From: Pauljensenia sp018375675
GTDB taxonomy: Bacteria > Actinomycetota > Actinomycetes > Actinomycetales > Actinomycetaceae
Direction: 5' to 3'
Length of the DNA stretch: 64,000 nucleotides
NCBI GenBank assembly: GCA_041432705.1
Contig: JAPWAE010000001.1
Coordinates: 353,205-417,204 of the forward strand
Below the pieces are notes generated by a model. The model was not told where the DNA came from, did no database searches, and worked only from the letters and a program-made list of their open reading frames with translations. Shown piece by piece: positions 46,385 through 54,918 of the stretch. Every line of letters begins with the position of its first letter. Position 1 is the first letter of the stretch. The translations under genes were made by a program, and so were the position numbers.

Positions 46385-47320
46385 ATGCACGCCAAGAAGA
46401 TTCTTGCCACGCTCACTCTGGCCAGTACTGCGACCGCAATGGCCGCATGCGCAGACCCCGCGACAAGCACAAGTACAGCAGACGCGACGACGGGGGCAAC
46501 CACATCAACGACCTCACACTACGACGTCTCATCCATCCCTACCGTCGATGAGATTGCAGCGCTCGTTCCCGACGACATTAAGAAGCGGGGCACCCTGCGT
46601 AACGGAGCCTCTACCGGATACGCACCTGCCGAATACATGGATACTGATGGGCAGACTCCCATTGGCTATGACATTGACATTAACAAGGCGCTCGCCAAGG
46701 TCATGGGCCTCAATGCTGGAGAAACGAAGCACTCCGAGTTCCCCACGATCATCCCCGCTCTCGGCACAAAGTTCGACGTGGGCATCTCATCGTTCACCAT
46801 TACCTCCGAGCGTGAGCAGCAAGTCAACATGGTGTCTTACCTGAACGTCGGATCCGCATGGGGCGTCGCCGCTGGCAATCCGAAAAATTTTGACCCCTCT
46901 AACCCGTGCGGCGCGACCATTGCGGTTCAGACCGGCACGGCTCAGGAAGAATACGCAGCCACGCTCTCTGACGAGTGTGTTGCAGCCGGCAAGGACAAGA
47001 TCACCGTTATGCCTCACGAGCTCCAGACGGACATTGCCACCAAGCTGATCGGCGGCCAGTACGACGCAACCCTCGCGGACTCGACAGTCATTGGCTACAC
47101 GAGCTCGCAGTCTGCCGGCAAGATTGAGCAGCTTGGCGACACGTTTGAGTCAGCCCCTCAGGGCGTGGCGGTCGCGAAGGATGACGCGCAGCTTGCTGAG
47201 GCAGTTCAGAAGGCTATGCAGTACCTGATGGACAACGGCTACCTCAACGACATTCTGGCGTCCTACGGCGCCGAGAATGCAGCACTGACGACAGCTACAC
47301 TCAACCCGACCGTCGACTGA
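46385..47320 (+). CDS. ABC transporter substrate-binding lipoprotein 1 (polar amino acid type)
   Basis: 311 aa. A signal peptide MHAKKILATLTLASTATAMAAC ends in a lipobox with Cys22, so it should be anchored outside the membrane. A Thr/Ser-rich spacer is followed by a type II periplasmic-binding fold: GTLRNGASTGYAPAEYMD, PIGYDIDINKALAKVMGL, FDVGISSFTITSERE, QTGTAQEEYA. The fold matches the His/Glu/Gln/Arg/opine family. It is a close paralogue of the next gene (long shared stretches such as ALGTKFDVGISSFTITSERE). It has GAGGA before the ATG. Confidence 0.92.
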   Translation: MHAKKILATLTLASTATAMAACADPATSTSTADATTGATTSTTSHYDVSSIPTVDEIAALVPDDIKKRGTLRNGASTGYAPAEYMDTDGQTPIGYDIDINKALAKVMGLNAGETKHSEFPTIIPALGTKFDVGISSFTITSEREQQVNMVSYLNVGSAWGVAAGNPKNFDPSNPCGATIAVQTGTAQEEYAATLSDECVAAGKDKITVMPHELQTDIATKLIGGQYDATLADSTVIGYTSSQSAGKIEQLGDTFESAPQGVAVAKDDAQLAEAVQKAMQYLMDNGYLNDILASYGAENAALTTATLNPTVD

Positions 47321-47341
47321 TACGCGGCACGCTCCGCATAA

Positions 47342-47359
47342 TATGCATTTAGATGCATA
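47342..47359. promoter_or_regulatory. Putative operator TATGCA-N6-TGCATA before the second binding protein
   Basis: ATATGCAT (47341-47348) and ATGCATAT (47353-47360) form a perfect 8-bp inverted repeat; the TATGCA-N6-TGCATA core matches the copy before the first binding protein. A further TGCATA half-site follows at 47364-47369. It lies 57 bases before the ATG. Confidence 0.65.
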
Positions 47360-47416
47360 TGGGTGCATAATGGTAGCAATCACGGGCTACGGCCCACTCC
47401 CATCGGAAGGCACATC

Positions 47417-48361
47417 ATGACCATCTCGAAGGCACACGCCCTCATCGTCCTCGCAGCCGCAGCTGCTCTTCCTCTCGCCGCCTGCGCGGATCCGACGTCG
47501 ACCAGCTCGTCGACCAGCGAATCGAAGAGCACCTCGGCCGCGGCAACCACGGCCTCGTACGACGTGTCGAAGATCCCGACCGTCGACGAAATCGCCGCCC
47601 TCGTTCCCGACGAGGTCAAGGAGCGAGGCACGCTGCGTAACGGCGCCTCCGCCGACTATGCGCCCGCGGAGTTCCTCGGTGACGATTCGCAGACCCCTCA
47701 GGGCTACGATGTGGACATCAACAAGGCGCTCGCCAAGGTCATGGGTCTGAACGATGGAACCACGAACCACGCTGAGTTCCCGACCATCATTCCGGCGCTG
47801 GGCACAAAGTTCGACGTGGGTATCTCCTCCTTCACGATCACCTCCGAACGCGAGGAGCAGGCAAACCTCATCTCCTACGTTGAGGTGGGCTCCGCCTACG
47901 GCGTCGCTGCTGGCAACCCGAAGAACTTCGATCCGACCAATCCGTGCGGTAAGACGATCGGTGTGCAGACCGGCACTGCGCAGGAAGACTACGCGACCGA
48001 ACTGTCGGATAAGTGCGTAGCCGACGGCAAGGACAAGATCACGATCATGCCGCACGACCTGCAGACTGACATCGCTACGAAGGTCATCGGTGGGCAGTAC
48101 GACGCAACCTTCGCTGATTCGACGGTGATCGGCTACACCGCCACCCAGTCGGATGGCAAGATCGAGCAGGTCGGCGACGTCATCGAGTCCGCCCCGCAGG
48201 GCGTGGCCATCAACAAGAACGACGAGCAGCTGACGCAGGCCGTCCAGAAGGCTATGCAGTACCTGATGGACAACGGCTACCTGAAGGACATTCTGGCGAC
48301 GTACGGCGCGCAGAACGCCGCACTGACCACCGCCGAGCTCAACCCGGCGACGAACGACTGA
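47417..48361 (+). CDS. ABC transporter substrate-binding lipoprotein 2 (polar amino acid type)
   Basis: 314 aa. Signal peptide with lipobox LPLAACADP (Cys at about 23), Ser/Thr spacer, then the same fold as the preceding gene. Shared landmarks are VDEIAALVPDEVKERGTLRNGAS, GYDVDINKALAKVMGL, QKAMQYLMDNGYLKDILATYGAQNAALTTAELNP. GGAAGG lies six bases before the ATG. The permease follows after seven bases, so this copy is the one directly linked to the transporter. Confidence 0.92.
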   Translation: MTISKAHALIVLAAAAALPLAACADPTSTSSSTSESKSTSAAATTASYDVSKIPTVDEIAALVPDEVKERGTLRNGASADYAPAEFLGDDSQTPQGYDVDINKALAKVMGLNDGTTNHAEFPTIIPALGTKFDVGISSFTITSEREEQANLISYVEVGSAYGVAAGNPKNFDPTNPCGKTIGVQTGTAQEDYATELSDKCVADGKDKITIMPHDLQTDIATKVIGGQYDATFADSTVIGYTATQSDGKIEQVGDVIESAPQGVAINKNDEQLTQAVQKAMQYLMDNGYLKDILATYGAQNAALTTAELNPATND

Positions 48362-48368
48362 GGATCTC

Positions 48369-49331
48369 ATGGCAACCATCAAAGACGGCGTTGAGCTGAT
48401 CGACGCGAAACCAGTGCCCCGCCCGGGGAGGTGGGCGAGCGCAATCGTCGCGGCAATCCTTGCGGCAATGGCAGCCCACGCGCTGGTCACGAACGCAAAC
48501 TTCCAGTGGCAGGTCGTGTTCCAGTGGCTGTTCTCGCGTTCAATCATGCAGGGCGTGCTCTTCACGATCATCCTGACGATCCTCGCGATGGTGGTGGGCA
48601 CCGCTCTCGCCATCACGATGGCGATCATGCGTCAGTCGGTGAATCCGGTCCTGCGCTGGGTGGCGATGGCCTACATCTGGTTCTTCCGTGGAACACCTAT
48701 CTACACGCAGTTGATTTTCTGGTCGCTGCTACCCACGCTCTACCCGAAGCTCTCCTTCGGCGTGCCGTTCCTCGGCTCGCTGTGGGGTTGGGAGCTGACG
48801 TTTGATACGGCCACATATTTCACGCCGTTCTGGATGGCGTTCATTGGCTTGGGCCTGAACGAGGGCGCGTACCTCGCGGAAATCATGCGTGCGGGCCTGC
48901 TGAGCGTCTCGAAGGGCCAGTGGGAGGCCGCCACCGCGCTGGGAATGCCGCGCGGAACGATCTTCCGCCGCATCATCCTTCCTCAGGCAATGCGTGTGAT
49001 CGTGCCTCCGATCGGCAACGAGACAATTTCGATGCTGAAGACGACTTCCTTGGTCTCGGCGATTCCCTTCACCCTCGAACTCACGTTCATTGCGCGTCAG
49101 CGTGGCCAGGCGACATTCGCTCCCGTGCCGCTTCTGATCGCGGCTGCGATTTGGTACCTCGTCATCACGAGTCTCCTGATGTGGATCCAGTCCTTCATCG
49201 AGAAGTACTACGGCAAGGGCTTCGAGCGCCGCGACAACGCCGGCACCCACTCCCCCGCCACGTCATCTTCTTCCGAGGAGGATGACGACGCCAAGGCCAC
49301 CAAGCTCAAGTTTTTGGATGTGACACCATGA
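48369..49331 (+). CDS. Amino-acid ABC transporter permease
   Basis: 320 aa with about five to six membrane helices. It has the family entry SIMQGVLFTIILTILAMVVGTALA, WFFRGTPIYTQL, and the EAA loop QWEAATALGMPRGTIFRRIILPQAMRVIVPP that couples to the ATPase. The C-terminal tail is hydrophilic and acidic (SSSSEEDDDAK) beyond the usual end. It belongs to the HisM/GlnP group. It overlaps the ATPase gene by four bases. Confidence 0.94.
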   Translation: MATIKDGVELIDAKPVPRPGRWASAIVAAILAAMAAHALVTNANFQWQVVFQWLFSRSIMQGVLFTIILTILAMVVGTALAITMAIMRQSVNPVLRWVAMAYIWFFRGTPIYTQLIFWSLLPTLYPKLSFGVPFLGSLWGWELTFDTATYFTPFWMAFIGLGLNEGAYLAEIMRAGLLSVSKGQWEAATALGMPRGTIFRRIILPQAMRVIVPPIGNETISMLKTTSLVSAIPFTLELTFIARQRGQATFAPVPLLIAAAIWYLVITSLLMWIQSFIEKYYGKGFERRDNAGTHSPATSSSSEEDDDAKATKLKFLDVTP

Positions 49332-50101
49332 CGACCACGACGCCCATGGTCTCCGTTCGCGGAGTCCACAAGTTCTTTGGCGACCTGCACGTCCTGCGGG
49401 GCATCGACCTTGATATCGCTTCCGGCGAGGTCTGCGTCATCCTCGGCCCGTCGGGCTCTGGCAAGTCGACGCTCCTGCGCTGCCTGAACATGCTCGAGGA
49501 CATCAGTGCCGGCCGCGTGTACGTCGACGGTGAGCTGCTCGGCTACCGCGAGGACAAGGATGGTGTGCTGCACGAGCGACACGATAAGGAGATCGCTGCT
49601 CAGCGTTCTCGTATCGGCATGGTGTTCCAGCGCTTCAATCTCTTCCCGCACAAGACCGCGCTGGAGAACGTCATGGAGGCACCCATTCAGGTCCTCAAGC
49701 GTTCGAAGAGCGAGGCGCGCGCCCAGGCTCTCGAGCTGCTTGATCGCGTCGGTCTGGCTGATCGCGCGGACCATTACCCGGCGGAGCTTTCGGGTGGCCA
49801 GCAGCAGCGAGTTGCCATCGCCCGTGCGCTCGCCATGGATCCCGAGATCATGCTCTTTGATGAGCCGACCTCTGCGCTCGATCCTGAGCTCGTCGGTGAG
49901 GTGCTCCAGGTTATGCAGGACCTGGCCGCGTCGGGTATGACGATGGCTGTGGTCACCCACGAGATCGGGTTTGCCCGCGAGGTCGCCGACCAGGTCGTCT
50001 TCATGGATGGCGGCGTCATCGTCGAGGCCGGAGCTCCCTCCGAGGTCATCGATAACCCGAAGTCTGAGCGAACCAAGGAGTTCTTCTCCAAGGTTCTATG
50101 A
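49328..50101 (+). CDS. Amino-acid ABC transporter ATP-binding protein
   Basis: 257 aa, GlnQ-like. Walker A GPSGSGKSTLLRCLNMLE, the Q-loop GMVFQRFNLFPH, signature LSGGQQQRVAIARALA, Walker B IMLFDEPTSALDPE and the switch His in VVTHEIG are all intact. A small insertion (DGELLGYREDKDGVLHERHDKEI) between the A-loop region and Q-loop is common in this subgroup. It completes the binding protein 1-binding protein 2-permease-ATPase operon. Confidence 0.95.
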   Translation: MTTTTPMVSVRGVHKFFGDLHVLRGIDLDIASGEVCVILGPSGSGKSTLLRCLNMLEDISAGRVYVDGELLGYREDKDGVLHERHDKEIAAQRSRIGMVFQRFNLFPHKTALENVMEAPIQVLKRSKSEARAQALELLDRVGLADRADHYPAELSGGQQQRVAIARALAMDPEIMLFDEPTSALDPELVGEVLQVMQDLAASGMTMAVVTHEIGFAREVADQVVFMDGGVIVEAGAPSEVIDNPKSERTKEFFSKVL

Positions 50102-50116
50102 GCCCTCAAGAAACGA

Positions 50117-50146
50117 GGCCGGGGCTGGATTCGTCCAGTCCCGGCC
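50117..50146. terminator. Hairpin terminator between the transporter operon and the ABC-F gene
   Basis: GGCCGGGGCTGG (50117-50128) and CCAGTCCCGGCC (50135-50146) pair over twelve bases with one G-U/T-G step around ATTCGT. Flanking CGAG/TTCG adds partial pairing. TTCGTCTT follows on the plus strand. It is placed between convergent genes. Confidence 0.72.
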
Positions 50147-50187
50147 TTCGTCTTGCCGCGCAGGAACTCCGCGGGCTCGCACGGCTG

Positions 50188-51801
50188 CTAGGTAAGGGTC
50201 ACCAGATCAAGGTAGCTGTCGTCCCACAGGTCCTCATCGGCGTCAGGCAACAGCAGGACACGCTCGGGGTTGAGCGCTGTGACGGCGCCGGGGTCGTGCG
50301 TGACGAGGATGACGGCGCCCTCGTAGTCGCGCAGGGCCGCGAGGATCTCTTCGCGCGAGGCGGGGTCGAGGTTGTTGGTTGGTTCGTCGAGCAGCAGGAC
50401 GTTTGCACCCGAGACGACGAGTGTTGCTAAAGCGAGTCGGGTCTTCTCACCGCCAGACAGCACGGACACGGGCTTTTCGACGTCGTCACCTTGGAAGAGG
50501 AACTGGCCGAGAATGTTACGCACGTGGGTGTCGTCGAGGGTAGGAGCGGCCTCGGCCATGTTGTCGCGGATCGTGCGGGTCTCGTCGAGCGTCTCGTGCT
50601 CCTGGGCGTAGTAGCCGAGTTTGAGTCCGTGCCCGGGTACGACGCGACCGGAGTCCGGCTCCTCGATGCCGGACAGGAGCCGCAGCAGCGTTGTCTTGCC
50701 GGCACCGTTGAGGCCGAGGACAACGACTTTGGAGCCGCGGTCAATCGCGAGGTCTACGCCTGTGAACACCTCGAGAGAGCCGTAGGACTTTGACAGCCCT
50801 TCAGCGGTAAGGGGAACGCGGCCCGACGGTGCTGGCTCCGGGAAGCGTAGGCGCGCGACCTTGTCCTGGACGATCTCTGAACCCGCCTGGGCGAAAAGCT
50901 CTTCGGCTCTGCGTAGCATCTGCTGTGCGGCAACGGCCTTCGTCGCCTTCGCGCGCATCTTCTCACCCTGAGCCTTGAGGTGCTCGGCCTTCTTCAACGC
51001 GTTAGCGCGCTCCTTACGGCGACGACGCTCGTCCTCCTCGCGCTGCTTGAGATAGGCCGACCAGCCAAGGTGATAGATGTCGATCTGCGCGCGGTTCGCG
51101 TCCAGGTAGAAGACCTGGTTAACGGTGTCACCCAGTAGCTTGACGTCGTGCGAAATGATCATGACGCCGCCGGGGAAGGTCTTGATCCAGTCGCGCAGCC
51201 AGACGATCGAATCGTGGTCGAGGTGGTTCGTGGGTTCGTCCAGGAGCAGGACGTCCGCGTCGGAGAAGAGCACGCGGGCTAGCTCAACCCTGCGTCGCTG
51301 GCCGCCCGACAGCGTGTCGAGGGTCTGGTCCAGGACACGGTCTTCGAGGCCAAGAGAGTGGGCGATCTGAGCGGCCTCGGCATTGGCCGCCCATCCGCCG
51401 GAGTTCGTAAACTGCTGGTCGAGCTTCACGTAACGTTCCATGGCGCGCTGCTGACGAGCGCCCTCGGTCGTTGACATCTCGTGTTCGGCCTTGCGGATGC
51501 GCGCGATGATGGAGTCGATGCCGCGCACGGAGATGATGCGGTCGCGGGCCTTCATCGACGGATCACCCACGTGAGTGTCCTGCGCCAGGTAACCGACCGT
51601 ACCATTCGACGAGATGGTGCCGGTGAATTCAGCGGCGCCACCGCGGTCGCCTTCGCCCGCGAGCAGCCTCATCGTTGTCGTCTTACCCGCTCCGTTACGG
51701 CCGACGAGACCGATACACATGCCTTTGTCAATACGGAAGCTCGCGTGGTTGACGAGTTCGCGGGGGCCGATGCGCAACGAGAAATCCTGGACGTTAATCA
51801 C
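50188..51801 (-). CDS. ABC-F family ATP-binding protein
   Basis: 537 aa with two nucleotide-binding domains and no membrane helices. The first has GRNGAGKTTTMRLLAG and TLSGGQRRRVELARVL; the second LNGAGKTTLLRLLSG and LSGGEKTRLALATLVV. Both have LLLDEPTNHLD or LLLDEPTNNLD Walker B motifs. The linker is basic and coiled (KQREEDERRRRKERANALKKAEHLKAQGEKMRAKATKA). ABC-F proteins act on the ribosome (EttA-like, or antibiotic protection). The subtype cannot be settled here. Confidence 0.93.
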   Translation of the reverse strand: MINVQDFSLRIGPRELVNHASFRIDKGMCIGLVGRNGAGKTTTMRLLAGEGDRGGAAEFTGTISSNGTVGYLAQDTHVGDPSMKARDRIISVRGIDSIIARIRKAEHEMSTTEGARQQRAMERYVKLDQQFTNSGGWAANAEAAQIAHSLGLEDRVLDQTLDTLSGGQRRRVELARVLFSDADVLLLDEPTNHLDHDSIVWLRDWIKTFPGGVMIISHDVKLLGDTVNQVFYLDANRAQIDIYHLGWSAYLKQREEDERRRRKERANALKKAEHLKAQGEKMRAKATKAVAAQQMLRRAEELFAQAGSEIVQDKVARLRFPEPAPSGRVPLTAEGLSKSYGSLEVFTGVDLAIDRGSKVVVLGLNGAGKTTLLRLLSGIEEPDSGRVVPGHGLKLGYYAQEHETLDETRTIRDNMAEAAPTLDDTHVRNILGQFLFQGDDVEKPVSVLSGGEKTRLALATLVVSGANVLLLDEPTNNLDPASREEILAALRDYEGAVILVTHDPGAVTALNPERVLLLPDADEDLWDDSYLDLVTLT

Positions 51802-51943
51802 CCTCCAAGAGTAGAGGGAGGGGTGCGTGTGGGCGAATCAACCCGCCTGTGAGGCGGCGCTGTTGCGCATGATCACGCAAGGAGCGGGCACAATGGGTGT
51901 CGGAATTAACCGATTTCTACGCACCTTTGTGAGGTTTCATCCC

Positions 51944-52630
51944 ATGTCCGATAGCCCGATTCCGTCTGGATCGGCGCGCCCCACGCGCGCCCTCGACATC
52001 GTCTCCGTTGCCTTCGTCGCCCTGCTGCTCATCTCGAATATCGCCGCAACCAAGGCGTTCATGCTCGGCACGTCCACGCATTACCTCATTTTCGACGGAG
52101 GTGCGATCCTCTTCCCGCTGACGTACATCATCGGCGATGTGCTGTCAGAAGTTTACGGATTTGCTCGGGCTAAGCGCGTCATCATCATGGGATTCGTGGC
52201 TTCCCTGTTGGCCTCCCTTACTTTCTTTGTCGTGCAGTATTTGCCTCCGGCCCCCGACTATGAAAACCAGGACGCTTTTGCCGCAGTCCTCGGCGTCGTG
52301 TGGCGTGCGGTCTTGGCTTCGCTCGTGGGTTACCTCGCTGGACAGCTGCTGAACTCCTACGTGCTCGTATGGATCCGCCGACGCTGGGGTGCCAAGCACC
52401 TGTGGGCCCGCCTTATCGGCTCGACGATCGTCGGCGAGGCCGCAGACACCATCCTGTTCTGCACGATTCTCTTCTACGGCGAGATGACGCTGGGCAACTT
52501 CATCAACTACACCGTCACCGGCTACTTCTACAAGGTGCTGCTCGAGGTTATCCTCCTGCCCCTCACCTACCCGGTCATCGCCGCCATCCGTCGCACCGAG
52601 GGACTGAAGAAGGACGAGGTCTTCGACTGA
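51944..52630 (+). CDS. yhhQ: Queuosine precursor transporter (YhhQ/COG1738 family)
   Basis: 228 aa with about six membrane helices: LDIVSVAFVALLLISNIAA, FDGGAILFPLTYIIGDVLSEVYGF (the family signature), IIMGFVASLLASLTFFVVQYL, and VLLEVILLPLTYPVIAAIRR at the end. The family imports queuine or preQ0/preQ1. The ATG at 51944 (MSDSPIPSG) is chosen over longer frames lacking a signal or ribosome site. Its TGA overlaps the tgt ATG by one base, which supports the queuosine role. No preQ1 riboswitch was recognised upstream. Confidence 0.9.
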   Translation: MSDSPIPSGSARPTRALDIVSVAFVALLLISNIAATKAFMLGTSTHYLIFDGGAILFPLTYIIGDVLSEVYGFARAKRVIIMGFVASLLASLTFFVVQYLPPAPDYENQDAFAAVLGVVWRAVLASLVGYLAGQLLNSYVLVWIRRRWGAKHLWARLIGSTIVGEAADTILFCTILFYGEMTLGNFINYTVTGYFYKVLLEVILLPLTYPVIAAIRRTEGLKKDEVFD

Positions 52631-53955
52631 TGAATGAGAACTGGCTGTCCACCCCCGATCCCGAGCAGCTCACGCCCTTCGAGGCACCAGCCTCGTCGGG
52701 TGGGCACTCCCCCGACCGCGGATTCACGATCGGGCACCGAATGGAGTCCCACGGGGGCCTCGGACGTACCGGCGTCATCCACACCGCGCACGGAACGATC
52801 GCCACCCCCGCGTTCATTCCCGTCGGTACGAAAGCCAACGTCAAGGCCCTCACGCCCGAGATGGTGCGCTCGCTGGGAGCTCAGGCAGTCCTTGCGAACG
52901 CCTACCACCTGTACCTGCAGCCGGGATCGGACATCGTCGACGAGGCTGGCGGTTTCGGCCGGTTCATGAACTGGTCCGGCCCCACGTACACCGATTCGGG
53001 CGGCTTTCAGGTCCTGTCTCTTGGAGCCGGCTTTAAGAAGGTTCTGTCGCAGGAGTTCTCCGGTCAGGCCGACCCGACCGACCCGAAGGTCCAGATGCAG
53101 GCCATCAAGGCCTCGAACGCGGTCGTCGACGACGACGGCGTGATCTTCTCCAGCCACATCGACGGTACGAAGCATCGCTTCAATCCCGAGGTGTCGATGG
53201 GGATCCAGCACCAGCTTGGCTCCGACATCATGTTTGCTTTTGATGAGCTGACGAGCTTGCTTCACCCGCGTTCCTACCAGGAGGAATCCCTCGAGCGCAC
53301 CCACGCGTGGGCAGCCCGATGCCTCGCCGAGCACAAGCGCCTGACGGAAGAACGCTCTCACAAGCCGTATCAGCAGCTGTGGGGCGTCATCCAGGGCGCC
53401 CAGTGGGAAGACCTGCGTCGCCAGGCCGCGCGCACCATGGCGGACATGGAGGTCGACGGCCAGCGCTTCGACGGCTTCGGCGTCGGTGGCGCCCTCGAGA
53501 AGGAAAATCTCGGGACGATCGTGTCGTGGGTGTGTGAGGAGCTGGGCGAGGATCGTCCCCGCCACCTCCTGGGTATTTCTGAGCCTGAGGACCTGTTCGC
53601 GGGCGTCGCAGCCGGAGCCGATACCTTCGACTGCGTCAATCCGTCGCGCGTCGCGCGTAACGCCGCGATCTACACGCCCGACGGGCGTTTCAACATCACG
53701 AACGCACGCTTCAAGAGGGATTTTACGCCGCTCGTCGAGGGCTGCGGATGCTACACCTGCACCCACTACACGCGCGCGTACATTCATCATCTGTTCAAGG
53801 CGAAGGAGATCTTGTCGGCAACGCTCGCGACCATTCACAACGAGTGGTTTACACTGCGTCTCGTCGATGGAATCCGCGCATCGATCACCGACGGGTGCTT
53901 TGACGAGTTCCGTTCCGACATGCTTGGCCGTTACGAGGCCGGGCGCCGCCGCTGA
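52630..53955 (+). CDS. tgt: tRNA-guanine transglycosylase (queuine/preQ1 insertion)
   Basis: Tgt replaces G34 in GUN-anticodon tRNAs with a 7-deazaguanine. The 441-aa product is a little long. The active-site set YTDSGGFQVLSL, FGVGGALEKENLG and DTFDCVNPSRVARNA is present; its nucleophile Asp lies in FDCV. The zinc site GCGCYTCTHYTRAYIHHLF is intact. The first 35 or so residues (MNENWLSTPDPEQLTPFEAP) are an extra N-terminal leader. No preQ0 synthesis genes (queC/D/E/F) are in the window, so salvage through the upstream transporter is plausible. Confidence 0.95.
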   Translation: MNENWLSTPDPEQLTPFEAPASSGGHSPDRGFTIGHRMESHGGLGRTGVIHTAHGTIATPAFIPVGTKANVKALTPEMVRSLGAQAVLANAYHLYLQPGSDIVDEAGGFGRFMNWSGPTYTDSGGFQVLSLGAGFKKVLSQEFSGQADPTDPKVQMQAIKASNAVVDDDGVIFSSHIDGTKHRFNPEVSMGIQHQLGSDIMFAFDELTSLLHPRSYQEESLERTHAWAARCLAEHKRLTEERSHKPYQQLWGVIQGAQWEDLRRQAARTMADMEVDGQRFDGFGVGGALEKENLGTIVSWVCEELGEDRPRHLLGISEPEDLFAGVAAGADTFDCVNPSRVARNAAIYTPDGRFNITNARFKRDFTPLVEGCGCYTCTHYTRAYIHHLFKAKEILSATLATIHNEWFTLRLVDGIRASITDGCFDEFRSDMLGRYEAGRRR

Positions 53956-53970
53956 AAGTGTGGAGCAACC

Positions 53971-54867
53971 ATGAGTTTCAATGACAATATCCGATTGGAT
54001 CCCTCGCGCGTTGGTACGTCCGGTGCAGGGCGGAAGATCGCAGGTGCGGGCGGTGGCTCGCTGCTCGGTGTTCTCTTGATCCTCGGGTTCTCCTATTTCA
54101 CCGGCATCGATCTGACGAGCCTACTGTCGGCGTCCCCAGACACGTCGTCCACCCCCTCATCTGCGGTCGATACGTCCACCTGCCAGACGGGACAAGACGC
54201 CAACACTCGCGTCGAGTGTCGCATGGTCGCCACTGCGCAGTCCCTCGACGCGGTGTGGAAGACCCAGCTGTCCGCCCAAGACACGGGCGTCGCGTACCAG
54301 CTGCCAGATTTCCAGATCTTCACGAACTCCGTCTCCACCGCGTGCGGTAACGCAACGAGCGCCGTGGGCCCCTTCTACTGCCCTGGAGATTCGACGGTGT
54401 ACCTCGACCTCGGGTTCTTTGATGACATGGTCTCCAAGTACGGTGCATCCGATTCCGTGCTCGCCCAGGAATACGTCGTCGCCCACGAGTGGGGCCACCA
54501 CATCCAGAACATTCAGGGTGTCTTCCGCGCGCACGACACGCGCGAGTCCGGTGAGCAGGGTGCGGGCGTACGCAGCGAGCTCCAGGCTGACTGCTACGCG
54601 GGCGTGTGGATGCACTGGGCGTCCAACACGCCGGATCCCTCGACCGGCACTCCGTTCCTGAAGACACCGACGGCCGATCAGGTCATGGGTGCGCTCCAGA
54701 CCGCGCAGGCAATCGGGGATGATCGTCTGCAGGAAAAGTATCAGGGGTCCTCCAACCCGGAGACGTGGACGCATGGCAGTGCCCAGCAGCGCGCGACGTG
54801 GCTCCAGCGTGGACTTGATTCTGGTGATATCTCGACGTGTGACACCTGGAGCGTCCCTCGGGTGTGA
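53971..54867 (+). CDS. Membrane-anchored neutral zinc metallopeptidase (YpfJ/KPN_02809-like)
   Basis: 298 aa. Starts MSFNDNIRLDPSRVGTSGAG, with one membrane helix at about 30-50 (GGSLLGVLLILGFSYFTGI). An exported domain follows with FYCPGDSTVYLDLGFFDDM and the zinc motif YVVAHEWGHHIQNIQG (HExxH), then LQADCYAGVWMHW carrying the third ligand region. The length and motifs match the YpfJ family of putative neutral zinc metallopeptidases (DUF2200-era label). Substrate unknown. Confidence 0.92.
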   Translation: MSFNDNIRLDPSRVGTSGAGRKIAGAGGGSLLGVLLILGFSYFTGIDLTSLLSASPDTSSTPSSAVDTSTCQTGQDANTRVECRMVATAQSLDAVWKTQLSAQDTGVAYQLPDFQIFTNSVSTACGNATSAVGPFYCPGDSTVYLDLGFFDDMVSKYGASDSVLAQEYVVAHEWGHHIQNIQGVFRAHDTRESGEQGAGVRSELQADCYAGVWMHWASNTPDPSTGTPFLKTPTADQVMGALQTAQAIGDDRLQEKYQGSSNPETWTHGSAQQRATWLQRGLDSGDISTCDTWSVPRV

Positions 54868-54918
54868 GCGGGGCTTCGGATCGGTACAATTGAGTGCGCC
54901 GATTCGCAGGAGGAAGTC

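Noticed and set aside
46320..47360. The two TATGCA palindromes as insertion-sequence ends or attachment sites
   Set aside because: The DNA between them is an ordinary binding-protein gene, with no transposase and no target duplication.
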